Positions 25,034 to 33,008 of a DNA stretch of 64,000 nt are shown here, piece by piece (the stretch's first letter is position 1; each line of letters begins with the position of its first letter). The position numbers and the translations under genes were made by a program. The DNA lies in NCBI GenBank assembly GCA_963705515.1, contig CAVPJV010000008.1:1054001-1118000 (forward strand). The letters run 5' to 3'. Source of the DNA: Gaiellasilicea sp963705515 (lineage in GTDB: Bacteria > Actinomycetota > Thermoleophilia > Gaiellales > Gaiellaceae). The notes below the pieces were generated by a model. That model was given only the letters and a program-made list of their open reading frames with translations. It was not told the origin of the DNA and made no database searches.

Positions 25034-25459
25034 TCAGCCGACGGTGAAGCTGCCGTTCATCTGGCTCGCGTGCGGATCGCACTGGAACTTGTACTCGCCC
25101 GCGACCAGGGTCACGTCGAACGTCTTCTCGCCCTCCTCCGAGACCTCTGTCGAGACGTCGACGCCGCCGGGGCCGGTGAGGTGGAAGTTGTGGGCGGTGG
25201 ACTGGTCGTTGACGACGAGCGTGTAGTCGCCCGCGGTGATCCCGTCCGTGCCGTCGAGGCTGATGTCGAAGCCGGGGCCGACGCTCCCGTTCAGAGTCGT
25301 CGCGCTGCCGCCGGTCGTGTCGCCGCCGGTGTCGCCCGCACTCGCCTCGGTCGTCGCGGCCGTGGTGCCGCTGCTCTCGTTGTCGTCGCCGCCGCAGCCG
25401 GCCAGGGCGAGGCCGAGCACGAGCAGCAGGATCGCGAACGTGAAGTGGCGGCGGATCAC
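25034..25459 (-). CDS. Cupredoxin (plastocyanin-like) lipoprotein
   Basis: The GTG start at 25459 leads to a lipobox (VLGLALAGC, Cys22) and a Ser/Thr/Gly/Asp-rich linker, so the protein is predicted to be lipid-anchored outside the membrane. The C-terminal 90 residues form a cupredoxin fold with candidate copper ligands His in STAHNFHL and Cys, His and Met in FQCDPHASQM. It therefore probably carries a type 1 copper for electron transfer. It stands alone in direction between corA and the phosphotransferase; no obvious redox partner is adjacent. Confidence 0.88.
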   Translation of the reverse strand: MIRRHFTFAILLLVLGLALAGCGGDDNESSGTTAATTEASAGDTGGDTTGGSATTLNGSVGPGFDISLDGTDGITAGDYTLVVNDQSTAHNFHLTGPGGVDVSTEVSEEGEKTFDVTLVAGEYKFQCDPHASQMNGSFTVG

Positions 25460-25518
25460 GGGAGCTCCTTCCGATCGGTGTCACCCACGACTACGCACAT
25501 CCTTCCCGAGCGGTTCGG

Positions 25519-26490
25519 TCACAGCCAGCCCACCTTGCGGAAGCGGACGTAGAGGCTGATGCAGACGATGAGGATGAAGAGCAGCACCCCCGGGTAGCCG
25601 AAGCGCCAGCCGAGCTCGGGCATGTGCTCGAAGTTCATCCCGTAGATGCCCGCGACGGCCGTCGGCACGGCGATGATCGCGACCCAGGCTGCGATCGTCC
25701 GCATGTCCTCGTTCTGGCGCACGGTCACCTGGGTCAGGTTCGCCTGCAGCACTCCGGCGAGGAGGGCGCCGAACGCCTCAATCTGTTCTCCGACCCGGGT
25801 GGCGTGGTCGGCGACATCGCGGAAGTAGGGAGTGAGGTGTGGGTCGATGTTCCGGACGCCGGGCGCGGTGAGCTCGCGGAGCGCCGGGCGGAGCGGCATG
25901 GCCGCGCGAGCGAACTCGAGCACTTCCCGGCGCAGCCGGTAGATGCGCTCGACCGGGTTGGCGCCCCCCGGCGAGAAGACCTCCGCCTCGACCTCCTCGA
26001 TGTCCTCGAAGACACCGTCCACGACCGGCTCGTAGGCGTCGACGATCCTGTCCACGATCGCATGGAGCGCCGCGCCTGGGCCGAACGCGAGCAGCTCCGG
26101 CTGCCCCTCCAAGTGCTCGCGGACATCGCCGAGGCCGCCGGCCTCTCCGTGCCGGACCGTGATCAGGAAGTCCGGCCCGACGAAGACCATCACCTCGCCG
26201 ATGTCGACGAGCTCCTCGTGGCCGAGGTAGCGCACGGTCTTGATCACGAGGAAGAGCGTGTCGTCGTAGATCTCGAGCTTCGGCCGCTGATGCGCGCTGA
26301 CCGCGTCCTCCACGGCCAGCTCGTGGAGGTCGAACTCACGCCGGACCGCGTCGAACTCCTGGACGGTCGGCTCGACGAGCCCCACCCACGCAAAGCCGCC
26401 AGCGTCGGCCGCGTCGGCGCGAACGCCCGGCACGCTCTTGGGCCGATCGAGGCGGCGTCCCTTGCCATAGACGGCGCAGTCGACGATCAC
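25519..26490 (-). CDS. corA: CorA-family magnesium/divalent cation transporter
   Basis: The soluble N-terminal domain (WVGLVEPTVQEFDAVRREF, HELAVEDAVSAHQRPKLEIY) is followed by the long stalk helix and two C-terminal membrane helices with the selectivity motif YGMNFEHMPEL. CorA forms a pentamer that imports Mg2+ or related cations. The length of 323 residues is normal. GTG at 26490 or the in-frame GTG at 26496 could be the start. The start lies only 30 bases from the divergent dehydrogenase gene. Confidence 0.93.
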   Translation of the reverse strand: MIVDCAVYGKGRRLDRPKSVPGVRADAADAGGFAWVGLVEPTVQEFDAVRREFDLHELAVEDAVSAHQRPKLEIYDDTLFLVIKTVRYLGHEELVDIGEVMVFVGPDFLITVRHGEAGGLGDVREHLEGQPELLAFGPGAALHAIVDRIVDAYEPVVDGVFEDIEEVEAEVFSPGGANPVERIYRLRREVLEFARAAMPLRPALRELTAPGVRNIDPHLTPYFRDVADHATRVGEQIEAFGALLAGVLQANLTQVTVRQNEDMRTIAAWVAIIAVPTAVAGIYGMNFEHMPELGWRFGYPGVLLFILIVCISLYVRFRKVGWL

Positions 26491-26520
26491 GCCCACATCC
26501 TGACGGTTTACGTTGCCCGG

Positions 26521-28924
26521 ATGCGAACGCGGGCGCGGGCGGTGGTGATCGGCGGTGGGGTCGGCGGCTGCTCGATCCTCTACTGGCTGACTCGGCTCGG
26601 CTGGGACGACGTCGTCCTCGTCGAGCGCGCCGACCTCACGTCCGGCTCCACGTTCCACTCGGCCGGGCTCGTCGGCCAGCTGCGGAGCTCGCTCTCGCTG
26701 ACGAGGATGATGATGGCGAGCGTCGACCTCTACCGGACGATCGGCGACGAGGTCGGTCTCGAGACGGGCTGGCGCGAGGTCGGGATCGCTGCGGCTCGCG
26801 TCGTCCCCGGAGCGGCTCGAGGAGATCGCCCGCCAGGCCGGCTGGGCGAAGACGTTCGGGCTCCCGCTCGAGCTGATCTCCGCCGCGGAGGCGCAGGAGC
26901 TGTTCCCGCCGATGACCGCCGAGGGAGTTCTCGGCGCCGCGTACCTGCCGACGGACGGCTACGTCGACCCGTCCCAGCTCACGTTCGCACTCGCGGAGGG
27001 CGCCCGCCGCGGCGGGGCCGAGATCGCGACGAACACCCGCGTGACCGCGATCCCGGTCGAGCGCGGCCGCGTGACGGGCGTCGTCACCGACAAGGGCGAG
27101 ATCGAGGCCGACCTCGTCGTCAACGCGGGCGGCATGTTCGCGGCCGAGCTCGGGCGGCTCGCGGGCGTGACCGTGCCGATCGTGCCGATGGCGCACGAGT
27201 ACCTCGTCACCCGTCCTGCCGGGCTCGCGCTCGACATGCCGACGATGCGCGACCCCACGCTCCTCGTCTACTTCCGGCCCGAGTCCGGCGGCCTCGTCAT
27301 GGGCGGCTACGAGCGTGATCCGGCGCCGTGGTCGCTCGACGGGATCCCGCCCGACTTCAACGGCAGGCTGCTCGAGGAGGACTGGCCGCGCTTCGAGCCA
27401 CTGCTGGAGAACGCGATCCGCCGTGTGCCGGCGCTGGCGGAGATGGAGGTCGTGCGGCTGATCAACGGCCCGGAGGCGTTCACGCCGGACGGCGAGTTCA
27501 TCCTCGGGCCGACCGACGTCCGCGGGTTCTGGGTCGCGGCCGGCTTCTGCGCCCACGGGCTCGCCGGCGCCGGCGGGATGGGCAAGCTCGTCGCCGAGTG
27601 GATCGTCGAGGGGACGCCGAGTCTCGACGTCTGGCACATGGACTCACGCCGCTTCGGCGCCGCGTACACGACCCGCGCCTACACGCTCGCGCGCACGACG
27701 GAGGTCTACTCGACCTACTACGACGTCAAGTACCCCGGGCACGAGCGCGAGGCCGGGCGTCCGCTCCGGCTCTCGCCCGCCTACCCGCGGCTGCAGGAGC
27801 TCGGCGCCGCCTTCGGCGAGAAGTCGGGCTGGGAGCGGGCGAACTGGTTCGACCCGAACGAGGCGCTCGGCGACGAGCGGCTGCGCCCGAGCGGGTGGGC
27901 GGGACGCCACTGGTCGCCGGCGATCGGCGCCGAGCACACCGCCTGCCGCGAGGCCGCCGCGCTCTTCGACGAGTCCTCGTTCGCCAAGATCGAGGTCGCG
28001 GGGCCGGGCGCGGCCGAGCTGCTCGAGTGGCTCTGCGACAACCGCGTCGCGCGCGACGTCGGCGCGATCACGTACACGCAGATGCTGAACGCGAAGGGCG
28101 GAATCGAGTGCGACTTCACGGTGACGCGGCTGGCGGACGAGCGCTTCCGGATCGTCACCGGCACGGCGTTCGGCCGCCACGACCTGGCCTGGATCCGCCA
28201 GCACGCGCCCGGGGACGGCTCGGTCACGGTCGAGGACGTCACGTCGAAATACGCCTGCATCGGGATCTGGGGCCCCGCCAGCCGCGAGATCCTCGCGCCC
28301 CTGACGACCGACCCGCTCGACTTCTCCTACATGCGGGCGCGCGAGCTCGACGTCGGGCCGGTGCCGTGCCTCGCGCTCCGCGTCACCTACGTCGGCGAGC
28401 TCGGCTGGGAGCTCTACTGCCCCTCCGAGTTCGGACTCCGGCTCTGGGACACGATCTGGGCTGCGGGCCGCGAGCACGGACTCGCGGCCGGCGGCTACAA
28501 GGCGATCGACTCGCTTCGGCTCGAGAAGGGCTATCGCGTCTGGGGCTCAGACATCACGGCCGACGACACGCCCGAGGAGGCCGGTCTCGGCTTCGCCGTC
28601 AAGCTCGACAAGGACTTCCTCGGTAAGGAGGCGCTCCTGGCCAGGGGCGAGCCGGACCGGCGGCTGGCCTGCCTGACGCTCGCCGACCCCCGTGCGGTTG
28701 CGCTCGGCTCCGAGCCGGTTCGCGTCGGCGGCGAGCTCGCCGGCCGCGTCACGAGCGGCGGCTACGGCTACACGGTCGGCCGGTCGATTGCGTACGCGTA
28801 CCTGCCGGCAGCGAGCGTCGTGCCGGGAACGGCCGTCGAGGTGGAGATCTTCGGCGAGTGGGTGGCCGGCGAGGTCGCGGCCGAGCCGCTCTACGACCCG
28901 AAGGGCGAGCGGCTCCGGGGCTAG
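26521..28924 (+). CDS. Dimethylglycine/sarcosine dehydrogenase-like flavoenzyme with GcvT domain, one frameshift
   Basis: The N-terminal DAO-type FAD domain starts AVVIGGGVGGCSILYWLTRLG. TSGSTFHSAGLVGQL corresponds to the region of covalent flavin attachment through His in DMGDH/SARDH. The C-terminal half (from about residue 430) is a folate-binding GcvT/aminomethyltransferase domain (TYTQMLNAKGGIECDFTV, YVGELGWELYCPSE, LEKGYRVWGSDI). Such enzymes demethylate N-methylated glycines and pass the one-carbon unit to folate. The frame breaks at about 26785, where GGGATCG behaves as if one A was added (EVG then SLRLASSPER); corrected length is 800 residues. Its stop shares CTAG with the convergent gene. 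Confidence 0.85.
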
Positions 28925-29412
28925 AGCCGCAGCTCGCCGCCGCCCGTCGCCGTGACGACGCCGTCGGCGACGACCAGCTCGACGACGGGGCCGCGGCCCG
29001 GGGCATCGAGCGCATCGAGGAGCAGCTCCACGAGCCGTCGCCGGATCTCGCCCGGACCGGCGACCGTGGTGGCATCGCCGCTCACCCGCAGCTCGACGTC
29101 GTGCGTCGGCTGCACGCGTTCGACGAGCGCGACCGCGTCGGCCGCCGCGGCGGCCACGGAAAGCTCCGCCGGCGGCTGCGACTGGAGCCGGACGAAGCCC
29201 TGCAGGGCGCGCACGATCTCGACGACCTCGGCGCCCGTGCGCTGCGTCAGCGCGATCCGGTCGTGGAGCTTCGTCCCCGGCTCTGCGTCGACGAGCGCGA
29301 GCTCGGCCGAGCCCAGCAGCGCCACGAGAGGATTCGAGAGCTCGTGCAACGCGCCGCGGGTCAGGCGGCCGAGCGTGGCGAGCGCGCAGGTCTCTTTGGT
29401 GTCGTAGGTCAT
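28921..29412 (-). CDS. Histidine-kinase-like protein with degenerate ATPase region
   Basis: The first 75 residues look like a HisKA dimerisation and phosphotransfer domain: His23 in RGALHELSNPLVALLGSAEL has the context of a phosphoacceptor. The remaining 85 residues resemble the start of an HATPase domain, but the N-box Asn is absent (LLLDALDA) and no G1 or G2 glycine motif is present. At 163 residues it is far shorter than a kinase. It may be a phosphotransfer or scaffold protein for the divergent NarL-type regulator at 29532. The stop shares CTAG with the upstream convergent gene. ATG at 29436 is an alternative start. Confidence 0.7.
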   Translation of the reverse strand: MTYDTKETCALATLGRLTRGALHELSNPLVALLGSAELALVDAEPGTKLHDRIALTQRTGAEVVEIVRALQGFVRLQSQPPAELSVAAAAADAVALVERVQPTHDVELRVSGDATTVAGPGEIRRRLVELLLDALDAPGRGPVVELVVADGVVTATGGGELRL

Positions 29413-29531
29413 TGTCTCTATGATCCTCGCGCGCATCGGTGCCCGAGGCGCAGTTTCTTGATGGCCGCCGCAGACCTTTCATGCTCCCCCTCGACGCTGT
29501 CGCTTCCTCGGCGAAGAGATCGTAGACCCCT

Positions 29532-30164
29532 GTGACTGATCGGACTGTGACCTCCGTGCTCGTCGCGGACGACCATCCAGCGGTCGTCGAGGCAGTCGCC
29601 GACGTGCTCTCTGAGCACGGGATCGAGATCGCCGGGCGCGCCCGCGACGGCAACGACGCCGTCGAGCAGATCGAGCTGCGGAAGCCGACCGTCGCGATCC
29701 TCGACCTCCGCATGCCCGGCCAGTCGGGGATCGAGGTCGCGCGGCTCGTCGGCCGCTCCGCGCCCGACACGGCAGTGATCCTCTACACGGCCTTCGGCGA
29801 CCGCGCACTCCTGACGGAGGCGCTCGATGCCGGCGCGCGTGGGTTCGTCCTCAAGGAGGCGCCGCTCGCGGAGGTCGTCCGCGCGGTCGAGCTCGTCGCC
29901 TCCGGGCGCACGTACGTCGACCCCGTCCTCGCCGGCGTGCTGTCGAGCTCCGCGGCGACGGACAAGATGCTCAATCTGACCCAGCGCGAACGCGACGTCC
30001 TCCGTCTCCTGGCCGACGGGATGTCGAACGAGGAGATCGGCAAGAGCCTCTTCATCTCGCCGGAGACCGTGCGGACGCACGTCCGCAAGGCGATGGCCAA
30101 GCTCGACGCCGACACGCGGACGCAGGCTGTTGCGACGGCGCTGCGGCAGTCGCTGATCGCCTAG
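29532..30164 (+). CDS. NarL/FixJ-family response regulator
   Basis: The receiver domain (residues 8-122) has VLVADDHPAVVEAV, phosphoacceptor Asp58 in AILDLRMPG, Thr in YTAFGD and Lys in VLKEAPL. The LuxR-type helix-turn-helix follows (LTQRERDVLRLLADGMSNEE, SPETVRTHVRKAMAKL). The 210-residue length is standard. A GTG at 29532 starts the gene. The only kinase-like gene nearby is the degenerate protein transcribed away from it at 29412. Its stop shares CTAG with the next convergent gene. Confidence 0.95.
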   Translation: MTDRTVTSVLVADDHPAVVEAVADVLSEHGIEIAGRARDGNDAVEQIELRKPTVAILDLRMPGQSGIEVARLVGRSAPDTAVILYTAFGDRALLTEALDAGARGFVLKEAPLAEVVRAVELVASGRTYVDPVLAGVLSSSAATDKMLNLTQRERDVLRLLADGMSNEEIGKSLFISPETVRTHVRKAMAKLDADTRTQAVATALRQSLIA

Positions 30165-30724
30165 CGCTGCAGGCCGCTCGGCACGCCCACGAGCGCGGTG
30201 AGCAGCCGGCGGAACTCGGGCGCCGGCATCGCGGCCGACTCGTCGGACGGCGACTCGGGGCGGTAGGAGCTCTCCTTCGAGGGCCAGTAGGCCCAGGCAA
30301 CCATCGAGGAGAAGCGCTCGCAACCGTAGGAGCCGTGCGAGAGGCCGTCGATCTCGTAGCACCAGGCGCTTGCTCCCAGCCGCTGCTGCAGGACCGAGCG
30401 GCGGACCGGGTCGAGGACGGTGAAGTCGACCTGGTGCGCGTACTCGTCCATCACCGTCGCCCAGGAGAAGCGGCCGGCGGCGAGCAGACCGCGATCGAGC
30501 CAGATGTGTCCGGGACGTGAGTTGGAGGTGCCGAAGGCGCCGACGTGGATCGTCACGCGTTGCGGGACGATGCTCCAGTCGAACGAGCTCGCGTTCAGCG
30601 CGGCGCGGACGGTCGCCCGCTCGGCCGGGGAAGCGCGGTCGAACGCGTAGTTGCCTCCCGCTGCGAGTGCAGTAGCGGGGAGGACGAGCGCAAGCACGAC
30701 GGTTGCCGCAAACCGACGGAACAT
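30161..30724 (-). CDS. Secreted protein with a degenerate zinc-protease-like motif
   Basis: A clear signal peptide (FAATVVLALVLPATALAAG) precedes a 165-residue mature protein. ATVMDEYAHQVDFTVLD sits where a zinc protease would have HExxH: the second His is kept but the first is Asp. Other features are VTIHVGAFGTSNSRPGHIWL, two Cys (WCYEIDG, YGCERF) and an aromatic stretch near the end (WAYWPSKESSYRP). The protein may be an inactive relative of a secreted metallopeptidase or a binding protein; I do not assign activity. It ends tail to tail with the NarL-type regulator. Confidence 0.7.
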   Translation of the reverse strand: MFRRFAATVVLALVLPATALAAGGNYAFDRASPAERATVRAALNASSFDWSIVPQRVTIHVGAFGTSNSRPGHIWLDRGLLAAGRFSWATVMDEYAHQVDFTVLDPVRRSVLQQRLGASAWCYEIDGLSHGSYGCERFSSMVAWAYWPSKESSYRPESPSDESAAMPAPEFRRLLTALVGVPSGLQR

Positions 30725-30825
30725 CTGCTCCAGTCATCGTCCAACCAGGCAAACGGCCGTATTCACGTTCCCGCTCGGGCCGCCTCACGGATCGGCGCGC
30801 CCGCCATCACCCGATTCGGGGATGG

Positions 30826-31524
30826 CTAGGCCGGCGGCCGCAGCGCGGCGAACGGATCGGTGATCTCGAGCCGGCGGGCGCGGAAGCGGTAGATCTCGGC
30901 GGGACGCCCGCCGGCGCGGCCGGGCTCGCGCCGGGCGCCGGTCGGCTCGAGCACGTCGCGGCGCAGGAGCACGCGCTTCAGGTTCGTCGCCGAGACGTCG
31001 TGCCCGAGCGCGGCCGCGTAGAGGTCGCGCAACTCGGAGAGCGTGAACGTCGCCGGCGCCAGCGCGAAGCCGATGTTCGTGTACGAGAGCTTGCCGCGAA
31101 GGCGCTCGCGCGCCGCGAGGACGATCTCGGCGTGGTCGAACGCGAGTGCCGGGAGGTCGTCGACGACGTGCCAGGCGGTATCGCCGGGAAGCTCCGGATC
31201 GACGTCGGCGGGGACGAGGCCGAGAAAAGCGGTGGCGAGCTCGCGGTGACCGGGATGCCGGCGCGGCTCGCTCCAGGTCCCGAGCTGCTCGAGGTGGGCG
31301 ACCTCGCGGACGTCGACCTTGGCGGCGAGCTGGCGGCGGATCGAGCCGTCGAGCGTCTCCTCGGCCGCGAGCGTCCCGCCGGGGAGCGCCCAGGCGCCCC
31401 TGAACGGCTCGCGCGCCCGCTGCCAGAGCAGTGCCTGCAGCACCCGGTCGCGCACCTGCAGCACGGCCGCGAGCACGACCTGCGCGGGGGCTGTGGTAGG
31501 ATCCTCCAGAGGTTTCTGCCTCAC
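30826..31524 (-). CDS. NrtR-like Nudix-fold transcriptional regulator
   Basis: Residues 10-145 form a Nudix fold (VVLAAVLQVRDRVLQALLWQ, GAWALPGGTLAAEETL). The catalytic box is degenerate: the expected REUxEE reads RRQLAAKV, so hydrolysis is unlikely. Residues 150-225 form a C-terminal winged helix (FTLSELRDLYAAALG, VSATNLKRVLLRRDVL, GRPAEIYRF). This is the architecture of NrtR, a repressor that senses ADP-ribose-type NAD metabolites. GTG at 31524 is the start. It is divergent from a BMP-type lipoprotein with only 31 bases between start codons, so it probably controls that gene as well as itself. Confidence 0.85.
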   Translation of the reverse strand: MRQKPLEDPTTAPAQVVLAAVLQVRDRVLQALLWQRAREPFRGAWALPGGTLAAEETLDGSIRRQLAAKVDVREVAHLEQLGTWSEPRRHPGHRELATAFLGLVPADVDPELPGDTAWHVVDDLPALAFDHAEIVLAARERLRGKLSYTNIGFALAPATFTLSELRDLYAAALGHDVSATNLKRVLLRRDVLEPTGARREPGRAGGRPAEIYRFRARRLEITDPFAALRPPA

Positions 31525-31527
31525 AGT

Positions 31528-31556
31528 CTAAAACCTTAATGGAAAGGCTCTGCCAA
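31528..31556 (-). promoter_or_regulatory. Candidate promoter of the NrtR-like gene (possibly leaderless)
   Basis: On the minus strand TTGGCA (31556-31551) and TTTTAG (31533-31528) are 17 bases apart, which would place the transcript start at or next to the GTG at 31524. The 31-bp region is AT-richer than its surroundings (TCTAAAACCTTAATGGAAAG) and must also serve the divergent lipoprotein gene. The -10 match is poor. Confidence 0.3.
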
Positions 31557-32599
31557 TGCTCCGCTTGATCCCGCTTGCGCTGCTTCTCTCCGTCCTCGCG
31601 CTCGCCGGCTGCGGCTCGGACGACGAAAACGCAGCCTCGACGACTGCCGCGACCGAGACCCAGGCGGCCGAGCCGGTCAAGGTCGGCCTGGTCGTCGACA
31701 AGGGCCAGTTGGACGACGACGGCTTCAACGAGCTCGCATTTCGCGGCGTCACGCGCGCCGAGGACGAGCTGGGAGTCAAGGGACGCGTCGTCGAGTCGGC
31801 GACCGCGGCCGACTACATCCCGAACATGACCTCGCTGGCGCGCAGCGGCTACGACCTCGTGATCGGCGTCGGCTTCGCCCAGGGTGACGCGATCGGGAAG
31901 GTGGCGCAAAAGTACCCGGACACGAAGTTCGCGATCATCGACGTCGATCAGGCGTTCGTGCCCGGGAAGCCGGCGAACGTCCAGGGGCTGCTCTTCCGCG
32001 AGCAGGAGGTCGGCTACCTCGCCGGCTATCTGGCGGGGCTCGAGGAGAAGCGACGGGAGGGCAAGGACGTGATCAGCGCTGTCGGCGGGATGAAGGAGCC
32101 GCCAGTAGACCGGTTCATCGCCGGCTACTTCGCGGGCGCCGAGAAGGCGGCGCCGGGGATCAAGCTCATCCACGACTACTCGCAGGACTGGGACGACCAG
32201 GCGAAGTGCAAGGAGCTGGCGCTGAACCAGATCGCGCGCGGATCGAACGTGATCTTCCAGGTCGCCGGCGGCTGCGGCCTTGGTGCACTCAATGCAGCCG
32301 GCGAGCGCGGTCGGTGGGGGGTCGGCGTCGACGCCGACCAGTCCTTCCTCGGCCCGCACATCCTCACGAGCGCCCAGAAGGGCGTCGACGCCGCGGTCTT
32401 CCTGACGATCAAGGCGGTCCAGAACGGCGACTTCAAGGGCGGCGGCAACGCGACGTTCGGGCTCGCGGAGGACGGCGTCGGGCTCGGCAAGGTCAGCCCC
32501 GACGTGCCGCAGGCGGACGTCGACAAGGTCGACGAGATCAAGCAGCAGATCGCGGACGGCGAGATCACGGGGATCCCGACGACCGTCGGCAAGAGCTAG
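31556..32599 (+). CDS. BMP-family (PnrA/Med-like) substrate-binding lipoprotein
   Basis: The lipobox (LLSVLALAGC, Cys19) and acidic/Thr-rich linker are followed by a basic-membrane-protein fold: VGLVVDKGQLDDDGFNELA, YDLVIGVGFAQGDAIGKVA, FREQEVGYLAGYLAGL, VGGMKEPPVDRFIAGY and VIFQVAGGCGLGALNA. BMP proteins bind nucleosides or related compounds for ABC import. No permease or ATPase is encoded nearby, so it is an orphan here. It lies opposite an NrtR-like regulator, suggesting a nucleoside or NAD-precursor ligand. It is followed by a palindromic element rather than a simple terminator. Confidence 0.9.
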   Translation: MLRLIPLALLLSVLALAGCGSDDENAASTTAATETQAAEPVKVGLVVDKGQLDDDGFNELAFRGVTRAEDELGVKGRVVESATAADYIPNMTSLARSGYDLVIGVGFAQGDAIGKVAQKYPDTKFAIIDVDQAFVPGKPANVQGLLFREQEVGYLAGYLAGLEEKRREGKDVISAVGGMKEPPVDRFIAGYFAGAEKAAPGIKLIHDYSQDWDDQAKCKELALNQIARGSNVIFQVAGGCGLGALNAAGERGRWGVGVDADQSFLGPHILTSAQKGVDAAVFLTIKAVQNGDFKGGGNATFGLAEDGVGLGKVSPDVPQADVDKVDEIKQQIADGEITGIPTTVGKS

Positions 32600-32601
32600 C
32601 G

Positions 32602-32752
32602 CGGACACGGCCAGAGGGGGCATGACGGGGTCTGACCCCGGACATGGCCTGTCGGGCCATGTCCGGGAGGCCGCGACGGCTTGCTGTAGCGGCTCGCGCG
32701 CCCCGGACGCGTCCCGTCGGGACGCGTCCGGGGTCAGACCCCGTCGTGTCCG
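32602..32752. repeat. Nested palindromic element filling a convergent intergenic space
   Basis: A 20-bp inverted repeat (32624-32643 with 32726-32745; core GGGGTCTGACCCC, itself a palindrome) encloses two further perfect hairpins. The first has a 13-bp stem and 5-base loop (32637-32649 with 32655-32667, GGACATGGCC). The second has a 15-bp stem and 3-base loop (32701-32715 with 32719-32733, GGACGCGTCC). Outside lies CGGACAC/GTGTCCG (32602-32608, 32746-32752). The element occupies the whole gap between the BMP and MoaD-like stops. It resembles REP/BIME or miniature mobile elements and may also terminate both transcripts. No open frame or transposase is present. Confidence 0.8.
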
Positions 32753-32754
32753 TT

Positions 32755-33003
32755 TCAGCCGCCGGCGATCGCGGCGACGATGCGGATGCGCGCATCCGCG
32801 GCGACCGCCGCGGCGAGGTCGCCGGCGCGCTCGCCGTCGACGTAGACGTGGACGAGCGACCGGATGTCGCCGTGCTCGTCGAGGACGAGGTCCCGGACCG
32901 GGAGCGCCCGCAGGGCGTCGCCGACGGTCGCGGCGTCGACGTCGAACTGCTTCCGGCCGCCGGCCTCGGTCGCCAGCAGGCCGGGCAGGAGCACGGTCGC
33001 CAC
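32755..33003 (-). CDS. MoaD/ThiS-like ubiquitin-fold protein
   Basis: The 82-residue protein begins MATVLLPGLLATEAGGRKQF and ends IRIVAAIAGG. The size, the beta-grasp pattern (VDAATVGDALRALP, RSLVHVYVDGERAGDL) and the terminal Gly-Gly are those of MoaD/ThiS sulfur carriers, which are adenylated and thiocarboxylated at the last Gly. GTG at 33003 follows the BNR-repeat gene stop by 5 bases, so the two are co-transcribed. No molybdopterin or thiamine gene is in the window, so the sulfur acceptor is unknown. Confidence 0.88.
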   Translation of the reverse strand: MATVLLPGLLATEAGGRKQFDVDAATVGDALRALPVRDLVLDEHGDIRSLVHVYVDGERAGDLAAAVAADARIRIVAAIAGG

Positions 33004-33008
33004 CGGGG

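Noticed and set aside
32602..32752. CRISPR-like repeat array
   Set aside because: The units are inverted and nested, with no regular direct repeats or spacers and no cas genes nearby.
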